Source: Isoetes taiwanensis (Eukaryota > Streptophyta > Lycopodiopsida > Isoetales > Isoetaceae). Taken from it: a stretch of DNA of 64,000 nucleotides. Both the position numbers and the translations under genes were made by a program. The notes beneath the pieces were generated by a model that was given only the letters and a program-made list of their open reading frames with translations, searched no databases and was not told where the DNA came from. Positions 36,000 through 46,899 of the stretch are shown here, in pieces. Location: assembly GCA_021234155.1 (NCBI GenBank), contig JAJEKV010000012.1, positions 1,245,062-1,309,061 of the forward strand. The letters are read 5' to 3'. How positions within the stretch are numbered: position 1 is the stretch's first letter; every line of letters begins with the position of its first letter.

Positions 36000-37545
36000 T
36001 TAAAGATTCTCATGAGATTCTCTTATATTCTTTAAGATTCTCTTAAGATTCCTTTAGATTCTTCAAGCTTCTATTCAGATTCTCCTAAATTCCTTTAGAT
36101 TTCTTGAAGATTCCTATCAATTCAAAGTTTATGAGATATGAAGATTCCCTTAGATTTTATAAGATTTCCTTAGATCCCCTTACATTTTATGAGATTCTCT
36201 TGAATCTTCCTATATTCCCGTACATTTTAGGACTTTCTAGGACATTCTAGCATTTTTTAAAACAATCTAGAAACTTACTAGAACCTTCTAGATTGTTCTA
36301 GAACTTTCTAGAACATTCTAGCATTTCCTGGAAAGATTTCCTTACATTTCTTTAAATTCCCCTAGCTTCCCTTACATTCTAAAACTTTTTTTTAGATTGA
36401 GATGTTTATTCATAAGTGTCTGGAACATTTTAGAATATTCCAAAGCATTCTATTTTGGCTCTTTGCAACATTTCTGAATCTAAAACATTCAAGAACATTC
36501 TGTTTTTACTCTTTGCAACATCTTTGATTTTGTTCTGATAAAGCTTCTTAGATTGAGGTGCTTATAGATGAACATCTAGAACATTCTATTTTTATTCTTT
36601 CCAAACTTTAGGAAAACTTTTTATTTTTAAACTGATGTGCTTATTGATGAGCATTTAGAATATTCTATTTGAGATTCTCTTAAATCTTTCTGGATTCGCT
36701 TACATTCTCGAACTTTCTAGAACTAGCATTTTTTTAGAACAATCTAGAAGGTTATAGAGCTTTCTAGAGCATTTCCTAGAAGGATTCTATTAGATTACTT
36801 TGAATTCCTCTAGCTTCCCTTACATCCTAAAACTATTTTTAGACTGAGGTGCTTACCCATAAGCGTCTGGAACATTATAGAATATACATTCTATTTTGGC
36901 TCTTTGCAACATTTTTGGATCTAAAACATTCAAGAACATTCTATTTTCACTCTTTGTAACATCTCTGATTCTGGTCCAATAAAGTTTATTTTTAGATTGA
37001 GGTGCGTACACATGAACATCTAGAACATTCTATTTTTGCTCTTTGCAAAGATAAAAAAAAAAACTTTCTATTCTTAGACTGATGTGCTTACTGATGAGGG
37101 TCTAGAACATTCTCTTTTTATTGTTTGCAAAGTTTTAAAACTTTCTATTTTCTGACTAAGGTGCTTATCCATGTGCACCTAGAACATTCTAGAATGTTTT
37201 CAAATCATTCTATCTTGGCTCTTTTCAAATTTTCAAGAGGTGCTTACCCACGAGTATCTAGGATACTTTAGAACTATCTTGAACATTTTAAAACATTGTA
37301 GAACTTTCTAGAACTATCTAAAACAATCTAGAACATTCTATTTTGACTCTTTACATTTTATTTATAAATTGAGGTGCTTATGCACGAGTCTTTATTATAT
37401 GATAGAACTATTTAGAACATTCTAAAACATTCTAGAACTATCTATTTTTAAATTAAGGTGCTTAGCCATGAGCATTTTGAATATTCTACAATATTATAGA
37501 CCTTTCTAGAACATTCCAAAACAATTTGGAACACCTTAGAGATAT
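36000..37545. repeat. Heat-shock-element-like pentamer array, block 2
   Basis: Longer continuation of the same degenerate repeat. It contains a higher-order unit of roughly 230-300 bp marked by ttgaggtgcttaYncatgagc and cattctatttt.gctctttgcaac, interspersed with gaacattctagaa stretches (for example 36,296-36,330). No coding frame. Confidence 0.8.
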
Positions 37546-37599
37546 AGGTAACTCTTAACTAGAGCCTTAACTTTAAATATGTTTAAAATATCAACTTTT

Positions 37600-37800
37600 T
37601 AAAAAATCAATGTCTGGTCTAGTGGTTAGCATGGCGGCTCTTGGGGGGAGGGGGGGGGGGATTGCCGGGAGGGGGAGGGGCAATGACCAGGGTTTAAATC
37701 CCCGAAACAACATAAAAGCTTTTAAAAACCTCTCCTTAAAGGCCAAGCATGCAATTTAAACCATAGGATCTTGGACCAAGGATCAAGATCAACCTGGACC
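37600..37800 (+). repeat. tRNA-like block, copy 2, with G-rich insert
   Basis: tggtctagtggttagcatgg (37,616-37,635) matches a pol III A box well, and gggtttaaatcccc near 37,690 approximates a B box. Between them a G-rich run (37,642-37,680) contains five G-tracts of three or more and is absent from copy 1. Shared flanks on both sides show it is part of a ~2.03 kb higher-order duplication with copy 1. Confidence 0.55.
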
Positions 37801-38340
37801 GCAGGATCACATAGAATATATCTAAAGCAATGTGAGTCATAGGATTTCGGATCGACGATCAAGATCAAGAACAACCTAGACTGTAGGATCAATTACATAT
37901 AAACTCTCAACCCATCTGGACCGTAGAGTCAGATCAAACTAATCTAGACCGTATGATGCGTTATATATATGATCACATAGAATATATTTAAAGCAATGTA
38001 AGTCGTGGGATCTCGGATCGATGATCAAGATCAAGAACAACCCGGAGTTCAGGATCAATTAGATATAAACTCCCAAGCCATTTGAACTGTAGGATTAGAT
38101 CAAATCATTCTGGACTGTAGGATGCATCAAATATAAACTCCCACGCCATCTAAGACGTAGGATGTATCTCAAAGCAACCTGAGCCGTAGGATCTCGGATC
38201 GACGATCAGGATCAAATCAATGTGGACTGTAGGATTGCTTACATATGGTTTACATGAAACTTTCAAGCCATTTGAGCCTTAGGATATGTCCCAAAGCAAC
38301 CTGAGCCACAGGATCTCCCACCGACGGTCAGATAGTGCCG
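37755..38340. repeat. Degenerate GATC-rich tandem repeats (~170-bp period)
   Basis: Units built of gccgtaggatctcggatcg, acgatcaagatcaa and ccatntggaccgtaggat recur; the copies starting near 37,830 and 38,000 align over ~85 bp. Related text follows the first tRNA-like block at 35,690-35,910. No gene. Confidence 0.8.
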
Positions 38341-38372
38341 GTCCTTATAAGAACGTAATAAAGCTATGAGCA

Positions 38373-38480
38373 CAAAATGAGTAGGTTTGGAACAAAACAA
38401 GTAGGTAATAAACTTTTGGATAGGTTCAAAATGAGTAGGTTTGGAACAAAACAAGTAGGTAATAAACTTTTGGATAGGTT
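38373..38480. repeat. Perfect 54-bp tandem duplication
   Basis: 38,373-38,426 is repeated exactly at 38,427-38,480 (unit begins caaaatgagtaggtttgg). The absence of differences implies a very recent duplication, in contrast to the decayed repeats around it. Confidence 0.95.
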
Positions 38481-40062
38481 GTGTCTATGAGCGCATGGGC
38501 ATGCTTCCACAAGCTATGTCCGCATAGTGGAGGGTTTTTCATTTTGTTCTTTTCTTAGAAGACCTTAAACTTTGGAACTTAATTCCTTGTTGCATTGCAT
38601 TCTTTCTAGTTTTAAAAGGTAAATCAGTTGAAAAAAGGGGTTTTTGTGAAATTTTGTGGATCAAATAATGTTTTTCGTGAGAAATGCCAAGGCTCTAATT
38701 TGCAACAAAGAAGTTAAATTAGTGCAAGATTTGGGCCAAATTTATCTTTTTGGGTTTAGGTTTTGCCTATTGGGCCTAATTTTTAGTAGATTCAGACTGA
38801 GGCCTTCTTGCTGATAGTTAAGGCAAGCCTGAAAATTATTCCAATTGGATATTGAAGACTTGTGAGAAATAAAACATAATTCTTGTCTCTCTGAAACTCT
38901 GTCGTTAAGGCCGTGAAGCACTTAAAGCTTCAAAAGAGCCATAAATGCTTCTGAAACTAAATGTCATAGCCAATATCCATAATAAAAGAGAAATAAAACA
39001 ACACATGAACCAGAAAGAAGAGAGGAAAAAGATATATCAGAAGAAGAATATAGAAGCAAGAGAGGATTCGAACCTCCAGACCCCACAGGTGCAAATCAGC
39101 TACGAAATGAGGCCGTGGAAGCTAACAAAATGAGCTATAAAACAAGAAGCTACTTGCATGCAAATCAGTTCATGATTTTGCATCAAAAAAGCCAAAGCAA
39201 TGAAGCACCAACAAATCCTAATACCTGCATTTTGCTTATCATTACCACCGACCTACTTCATATCTGCTTCCCGCTCATCATTACCACCACTGCATAAGCT
39301 ACGCTGACTTGAAATATTTTTTTTTACATTATTGTGAAAGCTTTGTCGACATAGCTATTTCTAAATCTATGAAAGCTTTGCCGACATATGTGTGAAAGGT
39401 TTGCTAATGCTTGTAAAGTTTTAGGGTAGTTTGAAATACCTAAATCCGCCTTCAGGCGCTAATGGGCATTGCAATCCGGTGACATGCAGTTCAGTTCTGC
39501 TGGACACTTCAGTTCAAAGATCGACAGGGCATCTTCACTTCAAAGCAGACCCGATTTATGAGACAAAGAGAGCAAACACCTAAGCAAAAATATATCTTTG
39601 CCTATGTGCGCATGGCAAAATTCGTACTCAACAGGAAGTAGCCAAGGTGGCTCCCTAGATTGTGGGGCACCATTATGGTATTTGTTATGCGCACGGTGGT
39701 CCTCAAGCCCAGAAGTCCCACATTCAATTTGCAGTCCACTAATTCTTTGTTTCCACTTTATCTTTTTCCACTAAGCCACTTCGCTCATGCTTTCCTAGTC
39801 GCTAGTGCCTCTATGAACTTTCCAATCTCTTTAAACACTTTCTAGAGAAGATTGCTAGGATGGTTATGTATTCTAGATTGTCCTCCCAAATAGCCCTTCT
39901 TTACTTCTACTCACTCACATGTGGCTCTAAATAACTCTTTCCTATGATTGTCAAATGGAGACTTTAATTCTCAACCATAAAAAAGTCCAGTTTTAGAATT
40001 ATAATGCGCATAGGCCACTCCTTAATGGAAGAATATAGATGGAAAATAAATAAACAAAAAAT
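38481..40062. other. No protein-coding gene seen upstream of the phosphatase
   Basis: Apart from the tRNA-related block, this region has only short frames. There is a purine-rich stretch at 38,990-39,060 and paired text on cgacatag/tttgc around 39,345-39,420. It forms the distal upstream region of the phosphatase gene. Confidence 0.35.
39058..39145 (-). repeat. tRNA-related sequence (SINE-like) on the minus strand
   Basis: The reverse complement contains TAGCTCATTTTG (39,126-39,137), an A-box match, and GGTTCGAATCC (39,064-39,074), a perfect B-box match. The spacing of about 50 bp and lack of a closed acceptor stem argue against a functional tRNA; a tRNA-derived SINE head or tRNA pseudogene is more likely. 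Confidence 0.5.
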
Positions 40063-40190
40063 CACAATTTCAACATATTTGTCCAATTTAGTAATTTTGA
40101 AGATGTGGACATTGACATGAATATAACACAATTTCAACATATTTGTCCAATTTAGTAATTCTGAAGCTGTGGACATTGACATGAATATAG
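40063..40190. repeat. 64-bp tandem repeat, two copies, upstream of the phosphatase
   Basis: The unit (begins cacaatttcaacatatttg) at 40,063-40,126 is repeated at 40,127-40,190 with three or four differences. It ends about 220 bp before the phosphatase start codon, so it lies in the promoter or 5' UTR region. Confidence 0.9.
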
Positions 40191-40411
40191 TTGATCTGTA
40201 ACTCTTATTGTGGAGTACACGTTGCAATATCTGGAACGTTGAGAATATGAAGCGTTTGATAAAAGCATTGCACGAAACACGAAACACAAAGATATGGCGT
40301 GGCAAAGATTCCCAGCAATTATTATCCAATTGGTCGGCCTTGAGCAGATCTATGATCCTGATGAAAATAATATACAAGGAATGCTTCTAGATCCAATGTG
40401 CAGGAGCTTTA

Positions 40412-42709
40412 ATGGAGCTCTGGTTGTTTTATGCCATGCCATTTATATTTCTGATGCTTCAAAACCTGGAAGCTGAAGAATTTGCAATACCCACAACACT
40501 GGATGGTCCATTTCAGCCTGTAACTCAACCTCTTGATCCAGCTTTCAGGATCAAAAGCCAGGATGTGCCCAATAATGATCCTAGGTTTTTCAAGCAAGGA
40601 TCAGAGTTTGATCCTGAACAGATTGCCATTGCACAGGGTTCTGATGCAACTTCAATGTATGTCTCATGGATCACAGGTAAAAAACAACATGATAATGATG
40701 TTACAACATGTTTTGGATGCAAAGATCAAGCTGTGTTTATTTAAACTCACTGATCAACCTATGCAAATGATGTTAGCGCATGTTTTGGATGCGCTGATCA
40801 TGCTATAGTTTAATCTGTTTGTTAAATCTCCATGTCTTATGCGCGTATGCAGGAGATTTTCAAATAGGGCAGAGCATAGCTCCTCTAGATCCCAACAAAG
40901 TAAAGAGCATTGTGTCTTATGGTACCTGTAAAAAGAAGCTGAGACATGTCGCCACAGGGGAGTCCTCTGTGTATAGTCAGTTATATCCATATGAGGGGCT
41001 CAACAATTATACATCTGGAATTATTCACCATGTTAAGATCACAGGTATATTTGCATTGCACTTAACACTTATTTGGATCAAAACAACATGAATGAAGTTG
41101 ATCACTGCAAGAAATATGTGCACTCTTGGCTTGTACTGTATATCTGCAGTTGTCCATACATGTTCGTAGTCTGTCCAAATGTTTATAGTTTTGTGCAGGT
41201 CTGAAAGCAGAGACCACATACTATTACAGATGTGGGGATCCTATCATAAAGGCATGGAGTAAAATCATGAGCTTCACTACTCTTCCGGCGACTGGAACTG
41301 GTTATCCTAAAAGGATTGCCATTGTAGGAGATCTAGGCCTAACTTACAACACTACCTCAACTTTAAACCATATCATGAAGAACGAACCTGATCTAAATAT
41401 TTTCATTGGAGATTTGAGCTATGCTAACCTTTACCTTACAAATGGAACTGGAGCTTCCTGCTACTCATGTTCCTTTGGTATGGAACCTACTCATGAGACT
41501 TATCAGCCCAGATGGGATTTTTGGGGAAGGTAGTTTATACTAGAATTTATCTATTGATTTATGTTGCGACGGCAGTTTCAGTTGATCTGTATTGTGTGCA
41601 GGGTTACTCAGCCTCTTAGATCAGCTATTCCAACCATGGTTATTGAAGGAAACCATGAATTTGAAGAACAGGCAAGGAATCAATCCTTTGTGGCTTATAG
41701 TTCTAGATTTGCAGTTCCATTCCTTGAAAGTGGATCTGGAAGCAAAATGTATTACTCTTTCAATGCTGGAGGAATTCATTTCGTCATGCTAGGGGCATAC
41801 ATTGATTACAGCAAGACAAGTATGCAAGTATTTGTATTTCTTGTTTTAGAATGCAAGTGTTCGTTACTTAAGTGGTTTTCTTATGTGCAGGTTCTCAGTA
41901 TTCCTGGTTGAAACAAGATTTAGAGGCAGTGAATAGAAAGCTAACTCCATGGGTGATAGTTTTTTCTCATGCTCCATGGTATTCAAGCTACGTGTCTCAT
42001 TACAGAGAAACAGAGTGCATGAGGCAGGCTATGGAGGATCTGCTGTATGAAAACAGAGTGGATATATTTTTTTCAGGCCATGTAAAGTATCTAAAAATCC
42101 TTGTTTATTTTTATGCAATAATACGTTCTAATCTAAGGATTACTGGTCCTTTTCTAATGCATTCAGGTGCATGCATATGAGAGGATGAACAAAGTATATA
42201 ACTACGAATATGATTCATGTGCCCCTGTTCATATTGTGATTGGAGATGGTGGAAATTGGGAAAAAATGGCAGCCAAACATGCAGATGATTTAGACGAATG
42301 CCCTGATCCTGAATCTACACCTGATTCTAACATTTTGCCATATAAGTTCTGTGGTTTTAATTTCACATCTGGCCCTGCTGCTGGTAAGTTCTGCTGGGAT
42401 AGGCAGCCTGATTGGAGTGCCTTTCGAGAGACCAGCTTCGGGCATGGAATTCTTGAGGTATTGGTGAAGGTTAAATTTATGATCTCATGCTTTTGAAGTG
42501 GGTTTCAATTTGTTTTTGCTGCATCAAATGTTTGTTCGCAGATCTATAAGCAAAAGTAAGTGCTAGTCGTGTGTGGTTTTGGTTGTTCCCAGGTTAGAAA
42601 TTCAACGCACGCCCTGTGGACATGGCACCGGAACCAAGATGTTTACGAGAAATGCAGAGGCGGAGACCAGATTTACATTGTCCGACAGCCAAAAATGGGG
42701 AAAGAGTAA
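40412..42709 (+). CDS. Purple acid phosphatase (PAP15/phytase-like), seven exons
   Basis: A secreted or vacuolar binuclear metallophosphoesterase that releases phosphate from organic esters, possibly phytate. Exons read as 40,412-40,676, 40,853-41,044, 41,199-41,529, 41,602-41,819, 41,891-42,081, 42,167-42,457 and 42,593-42,709, all with GT-AG introns of 71-176 bp; the joined frame is 534 codons, the usual length for the plant high-molecular-weight group. A hydrophobic leader occupies residues 1-~21. The five signature blocks are intact: GDLG (D197), GDLSY (D224, Y227), GNHE (N280), FSH (H362) and GHVH (H399, H401; split by intron 5). The fibronectin-like N-terminal region (WITGDFQIG, residues ~86-94) and the C-terminal IGDGGN block also fit. 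Closest in memory to Arabidopsis PAP13/15/23. The start was chosen for the leader and the lack of an in-frame alternative. No disabling change seen, so it is the best candidate for a working gene here. Confidence 0.93.
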
Positions 42710-43218
42710 TTGTATTTCGCTTTGTATTCATCACGTCATCTTTAGATTACGTATATTTTAATTCCACGTACTCTTGATTGCCACGTCGTCTTCGCTGCTA
42801 CCATCTAGATGTTATGGGCTCGTGGTTTTGTGGATGATAGGATGATGATACTAAGGAATTTTAACGCCTACGGAAGCTGTAGCTTATGGGACAAACTGTT
42901 GAAGATTAGGCATTGGATTTCTATTTACTATGGTGGCATCAATCATTAGTAAAATTTTGGATTTCGGTTTGTCTTCTTCATTAGACATATCTTAGTACTC
43001 GAATCTGGCTCACTACAAATCTGTGGACGTGCTTGTTTGGTGTTACCATTTCTCCTACCTAGATCCATTTGGTGTGAAAGATTAATAGAAGCTGGTTCAA
43101 TGGCCCAACCCATAGTGCAAAAATGACGACCCCATATGCTAAAATGGCAGTCCCATAGTATTAGTATATCAGCCCGACGTCCATGACGTACAATTCCTTT
43201 GATATAATCCCTCAATCA

Positions 43219-43325
43219 AAATCAATTATCTTTGACACAACCCCTCAATCAAAATCGAGCCACTAAATCAATTATCTTTGAGACAACCCCTCAATCAAAA
43301 TCGAGCCACTAAATCAATCATTGTC
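43219..43325. repeat. 46-bp tandem repeat, ~2.3 copies
   Basis: The unit (atcaattatctttgacacaa then cccctcaatcaaaatcgagc) begins at 43,221 and again at 43,267, with a partial third copy at 43,313. It lies between the phosphatase and the SDR pseudogene. Confidence 0.9.
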
Positions 43326-43409
43326 TAGAGGTTCAGCGTTACGTAGAAAGACCATTTATTATTTTTGCTATACCATTCCTTGATCTAATTACAATTATTC
43401 ATTAGCTAT

Positions 43410-43836
43410 CAAAATAGTAGGTGTAGTGGCTTCCTTCAATACCACAATAATTAGTCTGCATAACCAACTTGGAATTTGGATCCAATATTCCAGCATTATT
43501 AACCTGTACAGGTGAAACAAATGAGAACATTATAAAACTCAATATGTTTTTGATCCATTGTTGAGAAAACAGATGTTCTTACTAGTATTTCGAGACCACG
43601 AACTCCTTCTTGACCCATAAGGCAACTTTTGTATCGACACGGTTAGAACATCCAAAAGATAATATAATATATTCAAGTTTTGGTTCTTTTGAAAGAGTTA
43701 CTGCATTGTTGAGTTTATGGAGGTTTCTTGCAGTGAGGACAATAGATTTGCAAGTCCCTTCATGATCTCAAGATCGATTCCAATGCTGCCCCCACTAGTC
43801 ACTGCAATAGTTTTGGACGACCATTATGAACTATGT
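43410..43836 (-). pseudogene. Short-chain dehydrogenase/reductase (SDR) pseudogene, two exons
   Basis: Exon 1 (about 43,836-43,583) reads KTIAVTSGGSIGI, a distorted TGxxxGIG cofactor motif, then after a frame change SIVLTARN, the text that follows the first beta-alpha unit in the carbonyl reductase/neomenthol dehydrogenase-like SDRs. A further frame change leads to GLEIL. A GTAAG donor at 43,582 and a TACAG acceptor before 43,503 join GLEIL to VNNAGILDPN, restoring the classic LDILVNNAG motif exactly. Exon 2 continues to QTNYCGI before the frame is lost near 43,450. The upstream side has no ATG and a stop just before the motif. No YxxxK active site is visible. A decayed host gene fragment. 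Confidence 0.75.
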
Positions 43837-44544
43837 TCTATGTCTAGTTTCACCAAGGCACCACCTAAATATTTATTAGCACGTTTGCACAAACGCGAGT
43901 TGAGACTTTGAAGCAATTTGAGACTGTCCACGTTGCAGCCAGCTGCGATTTTTGTGCATTTGGAGAGCCTCATAGTCGTCCGATTCGATCTACGATGGAG
44001 AAAAAACTTGGAAAATTCCAGCATGTCTATGTCCAGGGTAGCGTTGGTGGTTATGCCCCGGCTAGAGATATTGAATTGGCACGGCATTCCAAAAAGCAAA
44101 GGTCTTCCCAATTCTAAGAGGTTACAGAGGAAAATTCCATTTTGTTGTTTTTGTATTCGACCTTTTAGGTATCAAAGCCATTCGGTTTCTTCGCCATGGC
44201 TCGCCTGGGAAGAAACAGATAAGAATGGGCGATAAGAACTTCAAATGGACAGATAAAAATGGGCTTCCGAAATGAGCACTTCGAAATGATTTTCAAATGC
44301 TTGAGGATCCGCATTCCGGCAAAAACTCTTTGTTCGGAAGAAGTAAGGACACCGATCCCAAAGGTAATGGATCACATTGTCGGTCTTGCCGCTAATATAT
44401 TATCCTTATCCCCGATTAACCGAAGTTCTTATTTTCCACCATGCTTTGGGGCCCAAATTTGATCATCTCATTCTTCGCATTTTAACTCAAACCTTCTTAG
44501 CAATCTCTATGCATGGTGGTTGCTCAAAGTTGTAGATAATATAT

Positions 44545-45130
44545 GTGATACAGAGCACCTTGTCCCAAACAGCTCATGGACTTGTCCTGTCTAGGATAGC
44601 ATTTGATGTATCTGTCATTTGGACATTTTTGTGGCAGATGCTTTGTTGGATATGTATGCTAAATGCACTAGGATGGAGCCTGCTCATAGAACTGTTAATA
44701 GCATGCTGCACCATTCGACTGTGACATGGAATTACCTGATATTTGGCTATGCAGACAGTGGGGAGGTAGAATTGGCGCTACATTTATTTAAGTGCATGCA
44801 GGATGAAGGTTTTATACCACATGCTCTAACTTATCTTGCCATACTTAAGGCATGTGCTAGGTCTGCAGAAAAAGAAGAGGCCAAGCAACTAGGAGGCAAA
44901 TTTGTGAAAATAGGTAGCTTGAACAAGGCAATAGCTGCCCACTCTCAAACTCTTCTCAAACTTCTAAGGGTGGGATGATGTAAATATATTTTTGGCAAAC
45001 ACATTGTTAGGTGTGTATGCTAAATGTGGGAACATGGTGCATGCATGCTTCGAATTTTAAACCTGTTGAACATGTCTGTGGTAACATGGAACACCATGAT
45101 ATTTGGGTATGCAGAGAACGAAAAGAGTGA
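44545..45130 (+). pseudogene. Pentatricopeptide repeat (PPR) pseudogene, PLS type
   Basis: The 44,619-44,978 frame reads FVADALLDMYAKC, then TVTWNYLIFGYADSGEVELA, ALHLFKCMQDEGFIPHALTY and LAILKACA, which are consecutive PPR motifs. After a stop at 44,978 another frame repeats the pattern: FLANTLLGVYAKCG at ~45,000 and VVTWNTMIFGYAENE at ~45,080. The gene is truncated at both sides; the expected start and the E/DYW end are missing and the downstream end runs into the 263-bp tandem repeat. PPR proteins of this type normally act in organelle RNA editing or processing. Confidence 0.85.
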
Positions 45131-45134
45131 GTGC

Positions 45135-45655
45135 CTCACTACCTCAGAAGCATATTGACAATTGCTGCTCCATGAGTCTTCCACAAATGTGTGTCCTGAA
45201 GTTTTTACTCTCACTACCTCGGAAGCATATTGACAGAGGGCGATTTTATATACATGGCAAAGCAGGGAAAGAATCATGACCCCTTTTACTTTTTGCCGAA
45301 GCCATTTATCTAACACTCTCTCAGCCTTTGGGCCCTTCATAACTTTCTTCCTTTCTCGTGGACATGTCCAATTTCCTGGGGTCTCAACAACATTTTACTC
45401 TCACTACCTCAAAAGCATATTGACAATTGCTGCTCCATGAGTCTTCCACAAATGTGTGTCTGAGTTTTTACTCTCACTACCTCAGAAGCATATTGACAGA
45501 GGCGATTTTATATACATGGCAAAGCAGGAAAGAATCATGACCCCTTTACTTTTTTCCATCAAGCCATTTATCTAACACTCTCTGCCTTGGGCCATTCATA
45601 ACTTTCTTCCTTTCTCGTGGACATGTCCAATTTCCTGGGGTCTCAACAACATTTT
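45135..45655. repeat. ~263-bp tandem duplication
   Basis: Unit 1 (about 45,135-45,397) is repeated at about 45,398-45,655. Each unit contains ctcactacctc-agaagcatattgaca twice, then tatatacatggcaaagcagg, ataactttcttcctttctcg and tcctggggtctcaacaac. Copies differ by a few small indels. It follows the PPR remnant directly. Confidence 0.9.
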
Positions 45656-45689
45656 CCTGCATTAAGGCTCCATTTGTAATCAAATCTTT

Positions 45690-46560
45690 ATCTTTACAAA
45701 TGTTCTAATGTGTCATCCTTGCATTTACGTCTTTTTCGGATGCCCACGATTCCCTCGACATTAGTTACATCACATAAAGGCTCTTTGAGTTTTATGTACT
45801 TGCCTTGCTTTTCTTTGGGCAAAGTTTTCCTTATTTGAACCTTGTCGATTCTGCAAAAATACTGTAGAATAACATGGTGGTCCCGTTTTAATGTGTTGTA
45901 CCCTTGTGTCATCATCAACAATGTCCCTTGATCTCGTCATATGGCGATACTTACTAGATTTCCATCCATCCTCTGTACTACTTAGTTTATATGCCTGGAT
46001 TTTGCAAGTAACTTCGACAGTTGGATGATCCTTTTGCTACTTCCTTTTCAAGCTCATAAAGGATGTGCAAATTCTCAGTTCCATTTGCATCAGCTTCTTC
46101 ATAATCACGGGGCTTACTGGGCTCATTACGATCCTACACACATCAATAGTGCATCAAAGCTAAAATTTGTTTCTTCGTACCAATAAATTTAATAGAATTG
46201 CCCGACTCCACGAATAATCTTGAGCTTCCCTTGAGCGTTGATGCCAGATTGTTCAACGTTACATTGACTTGCATGATAGTCAAGTTCTTTGAAAACAGAG
46301 ATTGATTTTGCGTGCATGATTTCTCTTCTAGCTTTTTGTTTGTCCCGAACCTTGTGATATGTTGTTCGATCCCCGAACGTCAAAAGAAGGTATTTAAAGC
46401 AAATGCAAAACCTTAGTAACAATATCTAATCGCGGCGCCTTTACTTTCAAAGACATAGCTTCAATTTAGGCTCCAAATATGCAATTTTCTCAAAAATCGT
46501 TGAAGCAATATCTTGATGTGTTAAACTTATGAAGAAAGGAAAGAGGGAGGGATGGAGATT
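45690..46560 (-). pseudogene. Unrecognised coding-like block, copy 1
   Basis: On the minus strand several short frames look protein-coding: KQKARREIMHAKSIS...ELDYHASQCNVEQS (46,422-46,189), ENLHILYELEKEVAKGSS near 46,060, and a basic frame at 45,921-45,694 ending KRRKCKDD. The first has a counterpart in copy 2 at 47,554-47,363, which argues that it was protein-coding in the ancestor. Family not recognised. The frames are separated by what could be introns, but no clean splice chain was worked out. Confidence 0.4.
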
Positions 46561-46899
46561 TTACACACCCCGTCATCTTCGAAATCTTGGTTGCTCCAGG
46601 ACATGTGGACACAACCATTGCAGCCCCAATTGGTCCTTGGTTGCTGGTTGTATCCTAAATAGACATTTCAAATAAGAAATGTAATATATGCAAAAACAAG
46701 CCATAAAAAGTTTGCTACCACTCAGACTACATATTCCGACTATCACCGTCCGAAAAAAATGTGAAATTATTGTGTGTTCTCGCACTACCACCGTCGGCTT
46801 GTAAATAAGATAGAGAACTAGAACAGAGTTTGAACGCACTCCGAAATTCTATGTTGTGCTCTCACAAACCAACTCCTTCCTACCAGTATTCCCGAGAGT

